Part shown: in pieces, positions 33,413 through 46,439 of the stretch | Layout: each line of letters opens with the position of its first letter | How positions within the stretch are numbered: position 1 is the first letter of the stretch | NCBI RefSeq assembly: GCF_027943255.1 | Contig: NC_072894.1 | Coordinates: 60,453,601 to 60,517,600 of the forward strand | DNA: 64,000 nucleotides | Source: Anastrepha obliqua | Taxonomy: Eukaryota > Arthropoda > Insecta > Diptera > Tephritidae | Direction of reading: 5' to 3' | Notes under the pieces: model-generated | What the model was told of the DNA's origin: nothing | The model's database searches: none | What the model saw: the letters and a program-made list of their open reading frames with translations, nothing else | Program-made: the position numbers and the translations under genes

Positions 33413-33484
33413 CACAAGTGTATCCGTGCTGGCATTCGCAAAAATACCGGCGACGCAAAGCGCCAAAATGACAAAAGCGCTCCT
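33413..33484 (-). CDS. Exon 2 of the YLP-repeat protein (signal peptide)
   Basis: 72 bp encoding RSAFVILALCVAGIFANAST then DTLV. It is bounded by an acceptor (TTTACAG, first exon base 33,484) and a donor (GTG|GTAAGT, last exon base 33,413). Both are in phase 0 with exon 3, across an intron of 90 bp. The hydrophobic core and the small-residue end FANA make a classical secretory signal peptide, cleaved probably after ANA. Confidence 0.75.
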
Positions 33485-34730
33485 CTGTAAATAAATTGAA
33501 ATTAGGTTATAAAATGTATTTGGACTTTCTTTGTAGGTAATTTATATAATATTTTGCTAGATCGCATTAGCGTCACTATTTTCGTTTTATTTAATGTCGT
33601 GTCATTTCATGTTATGTTATGCTTTATATTTTATGTTATGTTTTTTTATTTAACAGACTCGTGAATGTTAAATATATGAGAAACTCAAGCCCCGCACTGT
33701 GACCTAAGACTTTCCTTTTATTTCTGGCATCAATTGACTGTTGGCAATCGACTATTGTCGTTAATTGTTTTACACAAAAAAATTAGTTCAGAACATTGAA
33801 TTCTGTGCGAAATCTAGCTTTATAAGTATCTTAAAAACACAGATGTCTGCGAGAAGTTATAGAGTATTAGTTTTTCCTTAATATACATATATAAGAATAG
33901 GTATTTGTGATATACAGACAAACGGATCTAAATGAATGCCCCCTCTATTAAGTTGGGTGCATTTTATGTTTTGTTATGTCTATGTTTTATGTTATGTTAC
34001 GTTATATTTTGAGATGTTAAGTTGTATGTGGCTTCACGTTGTATTTTATTCAGTTATGGAAAATTGACTTTTATTTTGATAAATTACATAACGCCCATTT
34101 GCTGTTACAGTGTCATAATCCAAAATTCAAAATTTCGAGAATAACGGCGTCAAGATAAAAACAAAATCATATTTGTATCTAATGATAAACTGTTAATTAA
34201 TATCGCCCCACATTTCTTGCAAAGCGAGGAGGAGGAGCCTAGGGTTATTTCAGCATGCTTATCTAAAAAAAATTTTTGACTTTTGTAGCAAATGATCGAT
34301 TTGTTATGTTATGTTGTTTTATATTATGCAATTCGATATAACGCTGTGATGGGCTAATTTATTTTATTTTTATTAAAAATATTCAATTTATTTTATGGAT
34401 TTTATTTAATTGATTTAATTCAATCTTTATTTCTTCATAGTAATTGAAATTTTAATTTATGTGGTTTAATTTAATTTCTCATTTTATTTTATTTTAACCA
34501 ACTTCCTCAATTTGTTTCATCTCTTATATTTTTTTATTTAACCTAAACTGCATATAATTAGTAAAAAACACTCCTTGCTATTCTTTAGTGACCTTGTGAT
34601 ACTTTGAATAGTCTTCCTTGTCCAAGTCTAGTAGTCCTTGGCTAAAATCTACAGCTCATCAGCATTACATTCATAGTAAGTATTTCAAGTCATTTTTTTC
34701 TAGATGTGCTTAAAACATTTCAATTTTTAC
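33485..34730 (-). other. First intron of the YLP-repeat gene
   Basis: AT-rich, with repeated TTATGTTATG-type runs at 33,600-33,645, 33,960-34,010 and 34,300-34,330. No exon or known transposon seen. Confidence 0.4.
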
Positions 34731-34754
34731 CTTCAATGTTACCAATAGAAGCAT
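34731..34754 (-). CDS. Possible exon 1 of the YLP-repeat protein
   Basis: An ATG followed by seven codons (MLLLVTLK) runs straight into a donor, AAG|GTAAAA, in the phase needed by exon 2. The spliced start would be MLLLVTLKRSAFVILALCVA. A tiny first coding exon before the signal peptide is common in fly cuticle-type genes. The alternative is another upstream exon ending in ATG, giving MRSAFVIL. No clear TATA box or start site decides between them. Confidence 0.4.
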
Positions 34755-34759
34755 CTTCG

Positions 34760-35960
34760 GATTGAAATTAGTACCGTAATTAATCAAATATTAAACAAAG
34801 CTGAAATCTCATTGTTTGCACACAAATTCCATTAAGTATGCAAATACATACACAGTTTCTGTATAGTAGTTATTCAGATGGACTGAAGTGATGCCACACC
34901 GCCACCACTCACCAGTCAGCATTAACCATTCCAAAGCTTTTAAGCCTCTTCTATGCCAAACTAGTTAATATTTTATTTTAATCTACAAAAATTATTCACG
35001 AAAGCCAACAATTTTTATAATTTTTTTATTAATTTATACAGTATTCCGGATCTGTATTAGCTTACAATTTGCAACTGCCATATTTTAGCACAAATGGATT
35101 TGCAGAAAAAAAAAGATTCTATACAAAAGCAATAACCACATTTGCGTACAAAACGAAGAACAAGTATTTAACTGTTTAGGGTTAAAAAATAATGCGCTCA
35201 AATTTATTTGAAATGAGGGACATAAGTATGGAATTTTTGTTTTTGCTCTTTATATGTATTAAACGAAATCGCTGTGGTTAAACACGACTGACTACTTCTT
35301 GGACGAGTTTTTAAATATTTTAGAATACTTAATTCTGCAATTTTGTTCCTATGCTCGGGAGGTGGTAAATTTTGGCTTTGAGAAAAAGAAAAAAACTTTT
35401 ATTTATTTTAATTTATGCTAATTGATTGTTCTTTTTGTTAGCGACCAGCAGTGCGACAATGGATCAGTTGATGTATGGCCTCGCAAGTCTTACTTAATTA
35501 ATGTTTGCCTTTTCGTTTTAATTAAAATGTGATTTATCAGTAGTGATGATGCTGTTGCGAATCTATGCGGCTAATATCGTTTTAACGAAAGTGAAAGGTA
35601 TTCAAATATTAATTACTGGCAATTGTGGCAATAATGTTGCTAAAATATTAATTAATTATTATTACGGTTAATGCAAACTGGTTTGCATCTGGGTATGTAA
35701 GCAAGCTTCTTAACAAAGCGTGTAATCAATAATTGTCAGCGCTTGTTAATATATTTTATTCATTGAAAAGGTTCATGGGAATACCACTTTTTTCTCTTTG
35801 GTTGGCTTTCATTTAATTAAAATTCGGTACATTTTGTGAGCGTTGCTAAGACAAAGTGTCCTATTAGTAAATAGTTTTACCCGATTCCTATGAAACTCTC
35901 TTCAATTCTCTTGGACCCTTTCATTATAATAATACTTTCATAAAAATTATACCACTTGAA
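34760..35960. other. Upstream flank of the YLP-repeat gene
   Basis: No gene. A GC-richer block at 34,875-34,940 (minus strand: gccttaaaagctttgg region) might be core promoter but lacks a decisive motif. Confidence 0.3.
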
Positions 35961-35962
35961 GG

Positions 35963-36190
35963 CAGTACGGCGTACGCAGTGGTCTAGTAATATACAAGCT
36001 GTATGTTTTGTGTTCGATGCGCATCAAGTGCTGGTTTTTCTAAAAGCTGTCGCTACTTGACAGAGCAGATCTCCGGATGTCTTACTGCCATAAACAGTTT
36101 TCTTCGCAGAAAAACAAACTTTCGTTTTCAGGGGTCATACAACTTAAAACCACTTCAGATGTGGAAGAACATCACGCATCACGTATAACT
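35963..36190 (+). mobile_element. SINE of a related, second type
   Basis: Begins gcagtacggcgtacgcagtg followed by gtctagt (A box) and has tgttcgatgcg in the B-box place near 36,012. Downstream acttaaaaccacttcagatg and tggaagaacatcacg resemble the main SINE body (gaaactgtaggtccctccatttgtggaacaacatca) after heavy change. So the head differs but the body is shared. The 61-codon frame across it is a shadow. Confidence 0.5.
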
Positions 36191-36609
36191 TAGAATGAAA
36201 AATTGGTAAGGAAACTTGTTCAAACAAGTTCCAAGTGTGTCTATATATTACTACCGAATGCAATGGAGGTCTTCGATTCGGTGTTAGTGCGCTCGGGCTC
36301 GCATTTAGTCGACGAATGCCTAATTTTACTTTTATTCACTTTCATATCAAGCTGATATTGGTAGTTCGAGGCATGTAACTCGAAATCCAGCGAAAATCAG
36401 CATTCTGTTGAAGCGATTTCTTCGAACAAACAAAGTATGATGCTTTAAATTGAAATTTGAAAAGGCCGAGCCAAGGAGCACCAGGAGATTTGCTGGCTCC
36501 TAAAGCACTCAGGCTATAAAGACCATTGTATTTAAAGCTTGGGAAAGGGAGTAGATAGTCAAGAAGGGAAGGAGAAAAGTATCAGAGAAAGAGATAGGAA
36601 AGAATAGAG

Positions 36610-36910
36610 ACAGAGATAGAGATAGTTAGTCTTGCGAGAATTTTCCAGATTCTTTGGCAAATCTGTAAATATCCTCCAATTTTAGAGAACGAATATTACT
36701 CATTCTCACGATATCGGAACCCAAAACTCGTAACCGTGCACTAGCAAAGGCAGGACACTCAGAGAGAATGTGCTCAGTGCTATCCGCCTCCTCCAAGCAT
36801 GACAGGCACACTGGGTCCTCAATGATTCCAATGGTGGTCATATGCTGACCGACCATCAACCGAACGTCTTTCCTTGCAAGTTTTAGAGTATGATGCTTAT
36901 TTCCGTTTTC
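36610..36910 (-). mobile_element. LINE 3' end (post-RNase H Cys/His segment)
   Basis: Minus-strand frame MMVGQHMTTIGIIEDPVCLS then CLEEADSTEHILSECPAFAS and ARLRVLGSDIVRMSNIRSLK. The CxxC..STEHxLxECPAFxxxR pattern is the zinc-knuckle-like carboxy segment of R1/Jockey-type non-LTR proteins. The following ~180 bp towards 36,430 is probably its 3' untranslated part, rich in aga/gata runs. 5'-truncated. Confidence 0.8.
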
Positions 36911-36959
36911 TACTTCATGCTCTTGAGCAGATCGTAAGAACTTTGTAAGTGAATGTAAA

Positions 36960-39410
36960 AAAAAATTGTTTACGGTGAATGGGGCTATTTTCGGACTATA
37001 ATATATCCTTTAACCGACTTCTTTGAGGCTCAATAATCTGTACGAAGTGAGCTGGTTGCAAAACAATGGATGGAGTGATTGGCGCATTTTCCTTTCAGTT
37101 ACCTGCTTTTGCGAGGCTAAAATTCAAACCACTTCATTTTCACTTTATCAAGGCAATTGCAGATTTATCAAAACCGCAAGTACTGTGATAGTTCAAAATT
37201 TGGACAAAGGTTTTGACAGGTGGTCTTACTTAATTGAGGGGACCAAAAATGTTTGCTTGAGACCACCAAGAGCACATTTAGATCACTTAGATCATAAACT
37301 TCAAGTGGAAGATCACTAAAATTTTAATTAGCATATATATGTAAAGAATCGTTCAAAAATGGTACCTAAATAGTTAATAGGCAGATCTTTATCAACGGAA
37401 AATTTTCGTAAAAAAACTTAATTTGTATATGATTTATTTATTTTATAAGTGAAAGGGGGAAAATTGCGAATTTCTTTAAATTATAACATTTTTCTAAACA
37501 AACAATTAAGTTTTAAAACTTATCCGCCAAAATTTTGTGCGGAATGCTTTTTGTTTTACCACATTTATTTTCGAAAATAATCAAGATCAGATTACTGTTA
37601 CTTTTAAGACTTGAGCCCATCTGAATAAAAGAATGAAGGCAACGACTTAAGAAAACCTCCACAAGGTAAAATCAAATATCAAATCCTTTGATATTAGCAG
37701 CCTATTTCATGTTTTAGTACACAGCAGCTCACTAATTATTATTTTCAAATTATTACCGCTCATTTTTTCTCTTAACAAACTTTTATTTTAACTTCCCTCT
37801 TCCTTTTTGCGGTATTAAAATCAGCCTTCCTTTGCTACCATAACCTAACCTAACCTAATAACTATAGTCTAGAACTAGCATAATTAATTGCGTTTAAAAT
37901 ATAGAAATCTCAATCACTGCAATACTTATGTAAATATTTTTATAGGTGATCGGCACGTGCCTCCGGCCTGTGTTTTAAGTGGAGAAATACAAAAATCACA
38001 GCCAGAAATATTAGCATTTACTTTGCACTCGTATACGGCTATAGTTTTTAAAACTACATATGCATACATAATATTTATCAAATATACGCGGTTGACATGA
38101 TTGGGCAATTTTAAAAGCATATGCAAATAAATTTAATTTAGTCATTTACTTTTTTTATTTTAACTCTTGTTCACTTTCTTTACACCTTTTCTGCTTCGCA
38201 TATAAGTTTGTATGTATGGATATGACAGGCACTTTCGAAGGCCAAAAACATGTGTGAGAGCAATAATGAATAAATTAAGAGGTCATTTTCAAAATATTGA
38301 TTAAATAAATATTGAAAAATTGAAAATAAATACGAATAATTCATCACAGATGCGGATACAGTTGAAACGGGAATAGAAAGGACACATTTTTTATGCTAAA
38401 TCCAGGTGAGGGACAGAAGTCCTGGAAACATAAAATTGTCCGATTCTTATTTTTAAAAGGACCTTTCTAATATAAATTCTATGAATATTATTATATTTTT
38501 CACTTGCTCAGGGAACGTTAATATAACGCAACACTTCGTTACATTCTGGATAGTAAATAACTTTGAATTTCAGGATTTGTTTTCAGACTTCCTCAATTTA
38601 AAATTTTGATATTTCGCATTCTATTCAACAAAAGTTTGCATTAATTTGTGCGCTAATACCTGTACTTCGTAATACACAGTGGCAAGTTAACATAAATTAT
38701 TTTGTATAAATATAAAAAATTTTCATTTAGAGAAAATTGTCCGATCATATTATTTTATTTCTGTACGAACTATAATAAACATCATTCTAGTCCCATCAGA
38801 ATTAATTTTTTAAAATGGTGGATCTTTCTGGACCTCATTTAAGAGAAAGAGATTATCGGCTGGAAATTGTTGTTGTATTTAAAATAATTATTTTTCTTTC
38901 TACGTGAAAAAATAAAAAAAAATGTATTTATTTTTTTAACTCTCCGTTGGATACCCTTTTTAGAACATTTGGCTATAATAAAAATATGTTAAATTGACGT
39001 CCAAAGTCAAACCAGATCTGGGTGCCCGATGGAGGGTTAAGTTGATCGGCCAAAATGTTCACAGATCAACTCAATAAAAGTCCCTATTGTCATTACCTAT
39101 AATCTAAAAATACATTTTTGGTTACTGAAATTTGTGCCCTTTATAACGCCCTAAAACGACAGCCATGATGGCGCCTACATTCGGTTCTTATCCTCGCTTT
39201 TAATTTAGGAACAGCTAATGAAATTTCATATATGATTTTTGTAGTTTTTCGTTCGCGTCACCAATACTGGCTTGGAAAGACTAGTTATTTAAGGTTTGAA
39301 TGCAAAAATTCTCTAAAACTTTAAAAATTTTGATAATTAAATATGCAGATTTGTTAGTTTGAGTTCCTGGGCTATTGACTTCTCTGGCCTACTTTAAAAT
39401 AAAAAAATAA
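36960..39410. other. Non-coding DNA
   Basis: No gene. Includes a short (CCTAA)3 stretch at 37,842-37,857. The 98-codon frame at 37,023-37,319 and the two opposite ones at 37,888-38,126 have no motif or splice support. Confidence 0.3.
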
Positions 39411-39416
39411 ATAAAT

Positions 39417-39726
39417 AATTGGCGCGTACACTTCTGTTAGGTGTTTGGCCGAGCTCCTCTTCCTATTTGTGGTGTGCCTTTTGATGTTGTTTCACAAATG
39501 GAGGGACCTACAGTTTCAAGCCGACTCCGAACGGCAGATATTTTTATGAGGAGCTTTTTCATGGCAGAAATACACTCGGAGGTTTGTCATTGCCTGCCGA
39601 GGGCGACCGCCATTAGAAAATTTTTTTTTATTAATTTTGGTGTTTCACCGAGATTCGAACCAACGACCTCTCAGTGCATTCCGAATGATAATCACGCACC
39701 AACCCATTCGGCTACGGCGGCCGCCT
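39417..39726 (-). mobile_element. tRNA-derived SINE, near full length
   Basis: Best-preserved copy of the main family, in reverse. The head ggcggccgccgtagccgaat lies at the right (39,726), the B box ggttcgaatct at ~39,660, and the end gcgccaatta at the left. The body has the full ctgccgttcggagtcggctt block. It is followed on its 3' side by an (AAT)n-like tail (ataaataataa type) at 39,400-39,420. Confidence 0.85.
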
Positions 39727-39729
39727 ATA

Positions 39730-42700
39730 GGCTTATTTTAGCCCGTATAAATTTATTTGACCTCTAACTACTTGTATAAATTTATAGAAATAATGTATAG
39801 CTGCGGCTTACAAAACGAACAGCATATGGGTACTTGAATGGTTTGCTAGATTTTTTTAATAATTTTCAGTTTTTTGTCTTCTAATTCTTGCTGTCAAATT
39901 TTGCTTGTAGCAATTAACTCAATTTTTCATTAACGTAAAAATAAACAAACAGAACAACTCGTGCAACAAAAGCATATCTCAAAAATTAAATCAGCAACAT
40001 TTCTGAAACTCAACTTAAAAACTCGCTTCAATCCAGACAAGTCAAACAAAGCAAATCTTTGTAAATAACCAATTCAAATAAAAGACTTAAGCAACGAACT
40101 CGATGCGCTGCACAGAAAAAAATGCGCATTACAATCAAGTACAAATGTATGTGCCACATAACGCTTTATTTGTCCATTGGCTGCTGCCAAAGCGCGATCA
40201 TAAAATATACTTTAAATTGCCCACACTAAAACGATAATCAACTAAGTTGACGCTAAAGACGACTACTGTCTGCTGATCAATAGTAACATCAGCAGCAGCA
40301 GTAGCTGTTGATAATGATGGTTTTGTTTTGGAGCTGACGCTATTTTGCAATATGAAGGCAAACGTGACTCTGACCATTACGAACAATATTTAATCGCTTA
40401 ATGCAAAAAGTGATATGTGATTTGTGATTTGTGATGGGCTGTGCTGTGGCATAGTATGGCGTTTGCTGAGTAGCTTCTGCAAAGTAAGCAAAGCAAGCTG
40501 ACAAATCGTACTATTTTATTTTTATTACAATGCCATGCCAGCAGCTACAGTGGGAGCAACAGCAATATTGCGATCAAAATGTCACTAATGTACTCAGATA
40601 TATGTATGTATGCGGTATAAACAAATCATATGGCTAGCGCTGTATATGTACAAGGCACAGAATATCAATTGGATTTGCACATCGCTGCCGAAAGTGAATA
40701 TAATTCTTTCAAGAATTTCTCACACGACACAGAAATATCACGAATAAGTGTTGTATTGCTACTTTTAGCTACAGTAACAGCAGCAAAATCTTTAATGATC
40801 AATTGAATGCATCATAAGCAGCCACCATCAACCATATCATCACTAATTCAGCTCTGCTAGCGCATCATGTTCGTCATCTAAGTGTGTTTGTACGATATGT
40901 GTGCATTGTGCTTTGCAATTGACAACAATTTTTGCGCAATTTACAACATAATTCAATATACATTGCTGTGCTTGCTTATTTGCTCATTTCTATGAATGTT
41001 GAATTTTTGTTTTAATTTTTTCCTTTTTTGTTTTTTTTTGTTTTAGTTTGGGCCATTTAGAAAAGCTCACAAGCCCGGCAGATGTTAGACTGCATTCTTC
41101 AGTGTGCTCAATTGCATTTAGTAAATATTAAAATTTTATTGAAATGTTTACTGAATTTGGTATTAAAGTTTGCGCTTTGGCAATTACTTTTGCGTAAATC
41201 TAGTCTTTGTGGGTTCATTGTATAAGTTTATGTGGATTTCACAAGTCTTGTCGTGTTTTTGCATTGTTTATTCGTCTCACTTTCAGTTTTTGAATTCACT
41301 TGGTTTTAATATTCAATATTTAACTTTTTTGACCAATCTACTACTCTAATGAGTGCTGATGAAAAATTCACAAATTGCTTTCGTTTTTTTTATATTAAGG
41401 CTAGTAATATTTTAAGTTAAGTTAAAGTTAATTTTATTTCTTTTTTAATTATTTTTTTGTTTTTATTTATTTGATTTATTTTGTTTTATTTTATTTTATT
41501 TGATTTTAATCTTATTTATTGACTAAATTGTTTTCACTTTTATAACATTTTTATTTCTATCTTTACCATTTTGAGCACAATTCAATCACAACTCCCGGTC
41601 GTGTGCGCGTAATCCTTTAATTTGTATGTGTGTATGTCTCTTGGTAAAATTTTTTTCGGACAATTAGTCCCTTCGTTGTATCGATTCAGAATTCAACGCT
41701 ACTATTGAATTCGATCGATCGATCTAACACTGTCAATACAGGCAGGAAAACGATGAACGGACAACCACAATGCCGTTGAAGAAGCTACTAACTATGCGAT
41801 CTCTGTTGGTTCACTTCTAAGTTGAGTGCGGGTTACCAACTAAACCATCAAAACCTATAGATTTTCTATATATACTCGGAGCAGATGTTTCGGCAAGTCA
41901 ACGCATGGGCGATAACTGGTAGTAAACTCTGACCGATTGAAGATCGGTATGCTTGAGAGCTCCATTCAGCGCTGGATGCTGGCTAGCTGCCTGGCTGCTT
42001 GGTTGGTTGGTTGGTTGGTTGGCTGGCTGACTGGCTAGTTGGCTTTCAGGTTGGTCGTTTGGTCGCTTGGTTTGATGGCTGCTTTGTTGCTGAGCAAGTT
42101 AATGTTTTGTCGTCGGTCCGCGTTGTTGTTGTATGTATTGGTGGCAAACATAAGCAAAGAAGATGCTACAATCTTCTAAAATACAAAAACAGAAAAACAC
42201 AAACACACACTCACACACACATGTAATATATGCTAACAAACGCTCCGCTCAGCGGCTAAGCAAGCAGTTAAGCTTAGCATTATCAGGTTGCTATTATCGA
42301 TGTTGCTGCTCTGCCAACAAATCAAGAAAATTTTAAAATTAGCTTTGTATCAAAAAATACAAATCGCTTTATGCCAAATGGTTGCGATGACGTCTTTTTC
42401 GGGTGTCTTTTCACAAAAACATATCCACCAAAGGCCACAACTACATACATATGCAAGTATGTTTTAATAATGTGAATTTATAATAAATTTATACTTATAG
42501 TATACAATATTAATATTCGGCAACTGAGATGCTGAAACATTCAAAAAAAGTACCCATACGCACTAATACTTTTTTTCGCATTTTTTGTCAACTTCATAAG
42601 AAACTAGATTGCAATGAAGATCTGGTCTTGACGCTCCGTGCTGTATGTTATTGACGTAGTTGACGTTGGCAGCAACGCCAACTAATTTGGTGCGTTTTTG

Positions 42701-43280
42701 GGTGCTGGCTCATCTGCTGCTGGCACTGACCGGATCAGCCAGGCAATCATCGCTTCTTGACTGGCTGCCTGTCGTTCGCTTGGTGCTAAATATTTTGTCA
42801 TGCTCGCAGAATTGTCGAAACTACAAAATTGTTGCATGATGATATTTTAGTGCGTTATTACGACCTGGCAGACCACAATGGTACTACTGGTATGTCGCAG
42901 TAGCAGCAACGTTGTTGGCCGGATGGTAGTTGTGCTAATTGCCACACGAATCTTGCGTTAGTGTGTAAGGAAAAAAATCTATACTAAGTAATATTAACTA
43001 TTAGTTAACTCAAAAACTACTACAAAAATTTAATTCATCTGTTTTAACGTTATATTTATACTAAAAAAGTGAATCACTTACCGAATTTTTATATTTTCAT
43101 GGGCACTATTTTATATACTATTTTCAAGCCTGATAAAAAAAATTAAACCTTTTTCACTTATCTCGAACGTCAATTAAAAATAATCAAAAAAAGAAGATCA
43201 AAATATTAAATAACTATTAAATTATGGTGGCGCAAAATAAATCATACAAGCTTGTTTTTATATAAATTTTATACTATATT
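39730..43280. other. Long stretch with few recognisable repeats
   Basis: This 3.5-kb block has more balanced, non-repetitive text (40,100-40,900, 41,600-42,400, 42,600-42,950) rich in gcagc/caac words typical of fly regulatory or 5' untranslated DNA. It has no open frame I would call a gene. A regulatory region or non-coding exons of a neighbouring gene are possible. Confidence 0.3.
42001..42035 (+). repeat. (GGTT)n / (GGCT)n microsatellite
   Basis: Five tandem ggtt units pass into ggct and gact units. The open frame reading VGWLVGWLADWLVG is produced by it. Confidence 0.8.
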
Positions 43281-43285
43281 AAATA

Positions 43286-43400
43286 AAAAAATTTTAAGTG
43301 GTGGAAATTTTTACTTTGACCTTTACGCGCTCCATTGCTTGTCTGTTGGTATGCTGCGACTGCTTAGTTCACACGTTAAAATCTTGGTTATTGGATGTTA
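43286..43400 (-). repeat. Short dispersed repeat, copy 5 (truncated)
   Basis: ttttaagtggtggaaatttt, then actttgacctttacgcgctc and cattgcttgtctgttggtat match copies 1 and 2 in reverse; the ggtggtgcaaaa end is lost after 43,375. Confidence 0.55.
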
Positions 43401-43489
43401 TTGAATGTCAGTATTTGTTTTCAGTAGACAATTTGTTTACAGCTTCATCACAAAATGTTAAATGAACTTCTAAAATGGGTTTGAGAATT

Positions 43490-44130
43490 AGTCAACATCC
43501 TTGTTTCTGTGCTCTCACTTAATACGGAGGAAGCATAGAGGTCTAACCCTGTCAGTGTGAGGCTTTAACCCTAGCTAAAACGTGCTACCGCCAAAGTACC
43601 GATCCCCCCGTACCACTCGTTGAGAGGTGGTTTAGCACTTGACTCAGCATCCGTTGCTGTCCTGATGCAATACGCTAAAAGTGGCATCTGCTTGTTACCG
43701 GCCACTGTTTATGTCATTTGATGAGAGAGCCACCTCTGTCACATCCGTACTCCTTCGCGCAATATGTTCCTGAACATACTATAGAAAAGAGAGTTTCTAT
43801 GTTTGCCGTCAGTTTGCCAGCACTTCTCTGTTTGATGGCTCACAGACTTCTTCGCCGTTCCCGTTCTCGTCTTGCCTGCTCGCTGCACCAAAGCTGCTGC
43901 ATTATTTTGGCAGCCCCATGCTTCAGTTGCTCTTCAATATCAGTGGCACTAGATTCTCGTGCGTGACGCTACAGCCGGGACTATTCTATAGTGTTTTCTT
44001 AAGTATTCTGAAACAAGGGCATATTAAAATCGCATGTTCTTCATCTTTTCATACCCAAGGCGATAAGGATATGCCGCTAGTTTATTTGCCTGATGCTGAT
44101 GAGTACTGCCTATGGTGGCTTTGCATTTAC
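43490..44130 (-). mobile_element. LINE 3' end with 3' untranslated region
   Basis: Read on the minus strand with shifts: DEEHAILICPCFRILKKTL, then VTHENLVPLILKSN, which fits the end of R1/LOA-type proteins (EDxEHxLFxCPRF..ExLVxLML). A basic stretch AKIMQQLWCSEQARRERERR follows. The remaining ~400 bp to 43,490, including the run of gatcccccc and gagaggtggttt, would be its 3' untranslated region. The two plus-strand frames here are shadows. Confidence 0.6.
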
Positions 44131-44474
44131 GGGTGTTCAATTATGATGCATATATAATATGTGTGGTATATATGTACTAGTAAATAATTTAGCTAGAAAA
44201 CTTCGACGGTCATACATTGTAAGATCTAATAAGAGTATCTATATCTTCATTATCTGCCACTACAATTTTCAGTTTTTTACAAAATTTAACCTGCGATATG
44301 TATCAAAAATTGCTGGGTAAGAGTTCGCTCCTGTGGTGTGACGTCTGCGACGAAGCTCATAAATTGTATAATCCATATAACAAAATTCCACCATCGCTTC
44401 TACATTTCAATCAAAGAAAACAAAAACACATTTCAATCCGACTTCTGTATAACTGCTGATTATTTTCTTCTAGC

Positions 44475-44562
44475 CACCATAGCCGAATGGGTGCATGCAT
44501 GACTAAAAACTTTAAATCCCTCCAATAGAAGGAGGAGCTCGGCCAGACATACCTTCGCCTTC
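44475..44562 (+). mobile_element. SINE, head and tail only
   Basis: Head ccaccatagccgaatgggtg joins directly to the tail words taaatccctccaatagaagg and aggagctcggccagac. The middle of the main SINE family is deleted. Confidence 0.6.
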
Positions 44563-44599
44563 TTCGGCTCCGGCTATCAAAAGTAATTTAAAATTTTCT

Positions 44600-46105
44600 T
44601 TCATTTGGATTTATGTTCCTCTTGACTTTTTTTGTGAGATTTTCTCATCGGGACTTTCGATCTCTTAAGTATTTCAAAGTAATTATTTGTCCTTTGTAGC
44701 TTTTGTTATGTGATGAGTTTATATTTTCACTGTGGCGAAAAGACCCAAAACTTGGTAGGATTGTGATTGCATATCACCAAGCATTTGTGTGAAACTATTG
44801 CATTTGTTGTCAATTATGTTTGCTTAATGTCACCAATTTTGCATTTAGATTTTTCACCTAATGTACCAAACAACCATTATTTTTGATGTGAATGACTCCT
44901 ATCGATTGGAAAGAGTCTCAACTATAGTTAGACAAACCAGATTTTGCATGAGTTGAGTGTGAGAGATTTAAATTTAAGACTCACATTTTTCCATTTTTTT
45001 TAAATCATGTAAGTATCTAATTTAAATAACTGTCATAATCGCAGTTCATATAAAATTTACATTTCATATGTAGGGTATTTGAAAATACAAATATTATGAC
45101 TTTGCACCTAATTTTAAGTGCTGTTTACATTATGTAATACCGTTATTTTTTCTACCAACACTATTTTTGCCGTACTAAAGAAGTTGGAATTGGTACAGCT
45201 GCGCACTGCACTTAGTTCGTTTCCATAAAATGCATTCAATTAAATTCATATAAAATGAATAGAAATATGTAATACACCTTATACACCTATAACCATTTGA
45301 ATAAAATCCACTAAGTCGATGCTGGCACGTTCGTTTTTTTTATTTCGCTGTGTCTCTCGAGTATTAAGTGCCTCACCTTATTATCCGTGCTATTTTACGA
45401 GTATTATTGTATTCAGGTGAAGCAATTTTTAGTGCCAATCAAATCACTCTGCGACTATACAAACAATAAAAGCCATCAAGATATAGACTCATCTGCTGAA
45501 AGAGAAGGAAAAAAAAACACAGCTTAACGATGACCCAAGAATATTGAATAATGTGCTCCTCGCGGCGTCGTTAACCCACATAACGTTGGAAATTTTATTC
45601 ACATTCGACTGAGTGAATAGAAAAAGCTTAATTTTTAGCAAATGTCTTCGTCCAGCCAAGAAAATTATGCAAAAATTTGAAGCTTCAAAATTATTTTGCA
45701 AATGGTTTTCATAATTTGCTGTAAACGGCCTGACTAATTTCCTTGGCTGCCTTATCCTGTATTGCATCATAGCAAGCTTCCGAATTATTTTTGGACTCAA
45801 TTCAGAAATATATACTAGAAAACTAAGCAGTTGATAAATTCACCAAAAGAGTCGAGTTTCATTAAAAAAATTCTCGCTCCTGTCCCACCTGCTGTTCTAG
45901 TCGAGCTAAAAATTCACAAAGCCAGTACCAAGCATAAAACTCTACTGGCAGCCCAAGTCAATACAGTGAAATAATATTTTTAATGGAGAGAATAAATAAA
46001 ACAAAAAATAGCATAAAAAGCTTGCTAACCTAAAGGCCAATACCAAAGCAATAAGTCTCAAATGTTTGGCTGAATTCAAATACAAAACCTAAACATATCC
46101 AATTT
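44600..46105. other. Non-coding DNA
   Basis: AT-rich. The 103-codon minus frame at 45,489-45,800 has no recognisable motif. Confidence 0.3.
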
Positions 46106-46111
46106 CTAATG

Positions 46112-46378
46112 GCGGCCGCCATAGGCGCATGGGTTGGTGCGTGAATGCCATTCGGAGTAATTCGGAGAGCGAATCTCCGTTAAACACCAAAATTAACAAA
46201 ACGGTTTTTTTAGTTGCCCTTCGGCAGGCAATGGCAAACCTCCGAGTGTATTTCTGCCATGAAAAATCTCCTCAAAAAAGTAGGTCCCTACATATGTAGC
46301 TTAACATCACGACGCACGCCACAAATATGAGGAGGAGCTTAGCCAAATACCCAAAAATGGTGTAAGGGCCTTTTATAT
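46112..46378 (+). mobile_element. tRNA-derived SINE
   Basis: Head ggcggccgccataggcgcat, then gggttggtgcgtgaatgcca; B box degraded (agcgaatctccgt). Body ggcaggcaatggcaaacctc and ctgccatgaaaaatctcctc; the tail ends gtaagggccttttata. A block around the usual ctgccgttcggagtcg is deleted. Confidence 0.75.
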
Positions 46379-46439
46379 AAAAATATTGTATATATAATTC
46401 CTAATCCAAAAAAACTAGTCATAAATAAGTAATCCTTTC

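Noticed and set aside
37841..37860. (CCTAA)3 run and TTAGG-like words near 46.8 kb, resembling insect telomere repeat
   Set aside because: Only three units at one site, and the other lies in a LINE 3' region; far too short for telomeric DNA, and higher flies lack this telomere repeat.
41999..42226. 75-codon frame with a VGWLVGWLADWLVG start
   Set aside because: Produced by a GGTT/GGCT microsatellite.
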